Assembly (NCBI GenBank): GCA_002352485.1
Contig: DEIM01000161.1
Coordinates: 1 to 5,242, forward strand
Reading direction: 5' to 3'
Source: Candidatus Dadabacteria bacterium UBA2774
GTDB lineage: Bacteria; Desulfobacterota_D; UBA1144; Nemesobacterales; UBA2774
Length of the DNA stretch: 5,242 nt
Both the position numbers and the translations under genes were made by a program. Each line of letters begins with the position of its first letter. Within the stretch, counting starts at the first letter, position 1. The notes below the pieces were generated by a model, which ran no database searches, had not been told where the DNA came from, and saw nothing but the letters and a program-made list of their open reading frames with translations. Positions 4,884 to 5,242 of this stretch are shown piece by piece.

Positions 4884-5242
4884 ATGTCACAATCAGTTAT
4901 GAATCCATTAAGAAAAACTAAAATCATCTGCACCATAGGCCCTAACACAGGTTCATATGAAATGCTGATGGCCATGTATGTAGCCGGCATGAATATCGTG
5001 CGCCTGAATATGTCGCACGGCACTCACGCTACTCACGAAAAAGTCATCAAGTCTATTAAGAATATCAATCAGAAAATAAAGGACGCCATTCCTGTGCTCC
5101 TGGATCTGGAGGGCCCCGAGATACGCACAGGCAGACTGACAAACGATCTCCAGCTAAAAGAAGGTGATGTAATAACCGTATCCGTAGGCAATGAGGATGC
5201 GGAGATATCCTCTTTCAGCATAGATTACGAAGACCTTATTAA
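4884..5242 (+). CDS. pyk: Pyruvate kinase (5' part only)
   Basis: The enzyme makes pyruvate and ATP from phosphoenolpyruvate and ADP in the last step of glycolysis. The first 119 residues are present; a full enzyme is about 470-580 residues. RKTKIICTIGP (10-20) opens the TIM-barrel A domain. GMNIVRLNMSHG (35-46) supplies the active-site Arg40 and the cation-site Asn42 and Ser44, with the conserved His45. LLDLEGPEIRTG (72-83) holds Asp74 and leads into the B domain, which starts near 83. At the potassium-determining positions this protein mixes types: Leu75 where K+-dependent enzymes have Thr, but Glu79 and Thr82 as in K+-dependent enzymes, and Glu76 where Lys or Gln is usual. ATG 4884 is the first start; ATG 4899 is an alternative, since the conserved sequence begins only at residue 9 or 10. 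Neither has a recognisable Shine-Dalgarno site. The gene is divergent from the TPR gene. Confidence 0.93.
   Translation, partial: MSQSVMNPLRKTKIICTIGPNTGSYEMLMAMYVAGMNIVRLNMSHGTHATHEKVIKSIKNINQKIKDAIPVLLDLEGPEIRTGRLTNDLQLKEGDVITVSVGNEDAEISSFSIDYEDLI

Overview
The window is ordinary chromosomal DNA from a Gram-negative (diderm) bacterium. The signs are an outer-membrane beta-barrel protein ending in Phe, two lipoprotein signals, and exported or membrane-anchored proteins. Several promoters look sigma70-like (TTGACA-type -35 boxes), and base composition is moderate. The phylum cannot be settled from the sequence. I see no mobile element, CRISPR array, tRNA or rRNA, and no gene-free stretch longer than about 160 bases.

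Left third (1-2086), minus strand: a metal-homeostasis cluster read right to left. An outer-membrane beta-barrel protein (1147-1974) is followed by a DtxR/MntR-family metalloregulator (310-987). Directly after it, with the stop and start codons abutting, comes a lipoprotein metal-binding component of an ABC importer (1-309, running off the window). The barrel gene and the regulator gene each have a good promoter whose predicted transcription start lies in an inverted repeat of the form TTTAG-N6-CTAAA (1082-1103 and 2044-2059), the geometry of DtxR-family operators. The simplest reading is an autoregulated manganese (or iron) uptake regulon: metal-loaded regulator shuts off itself, the periplasmic/inner-membrane importer, and an outer-membrane protein that could be the outer-membrane entry route for the metal. 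This is the most interesting point in the window.

Middle (2109-3280): a plus-strand exported glutaminyl-peptide cyclotransferase, transcribed divergently from the barrel gene from its own promoter. Its longest open frame begins with a TTG that is more likely the promoter -35 box. It converges on a small, very acidic, probable lipoprotein on the minus strand.

Right part (3362-5242): a three-helix membrane protein of unknown function, a hairpin that may end it, an anchored protein with a predicted ferredoxin-like soluble domain, a convergent membrane-anchored TPR protein, and the first 119 codons of pyruvate kinase (pyk), transcribed divergently from the TPR gene. Apart from the metal cluster, the neighbours show no obvious shared pathway.
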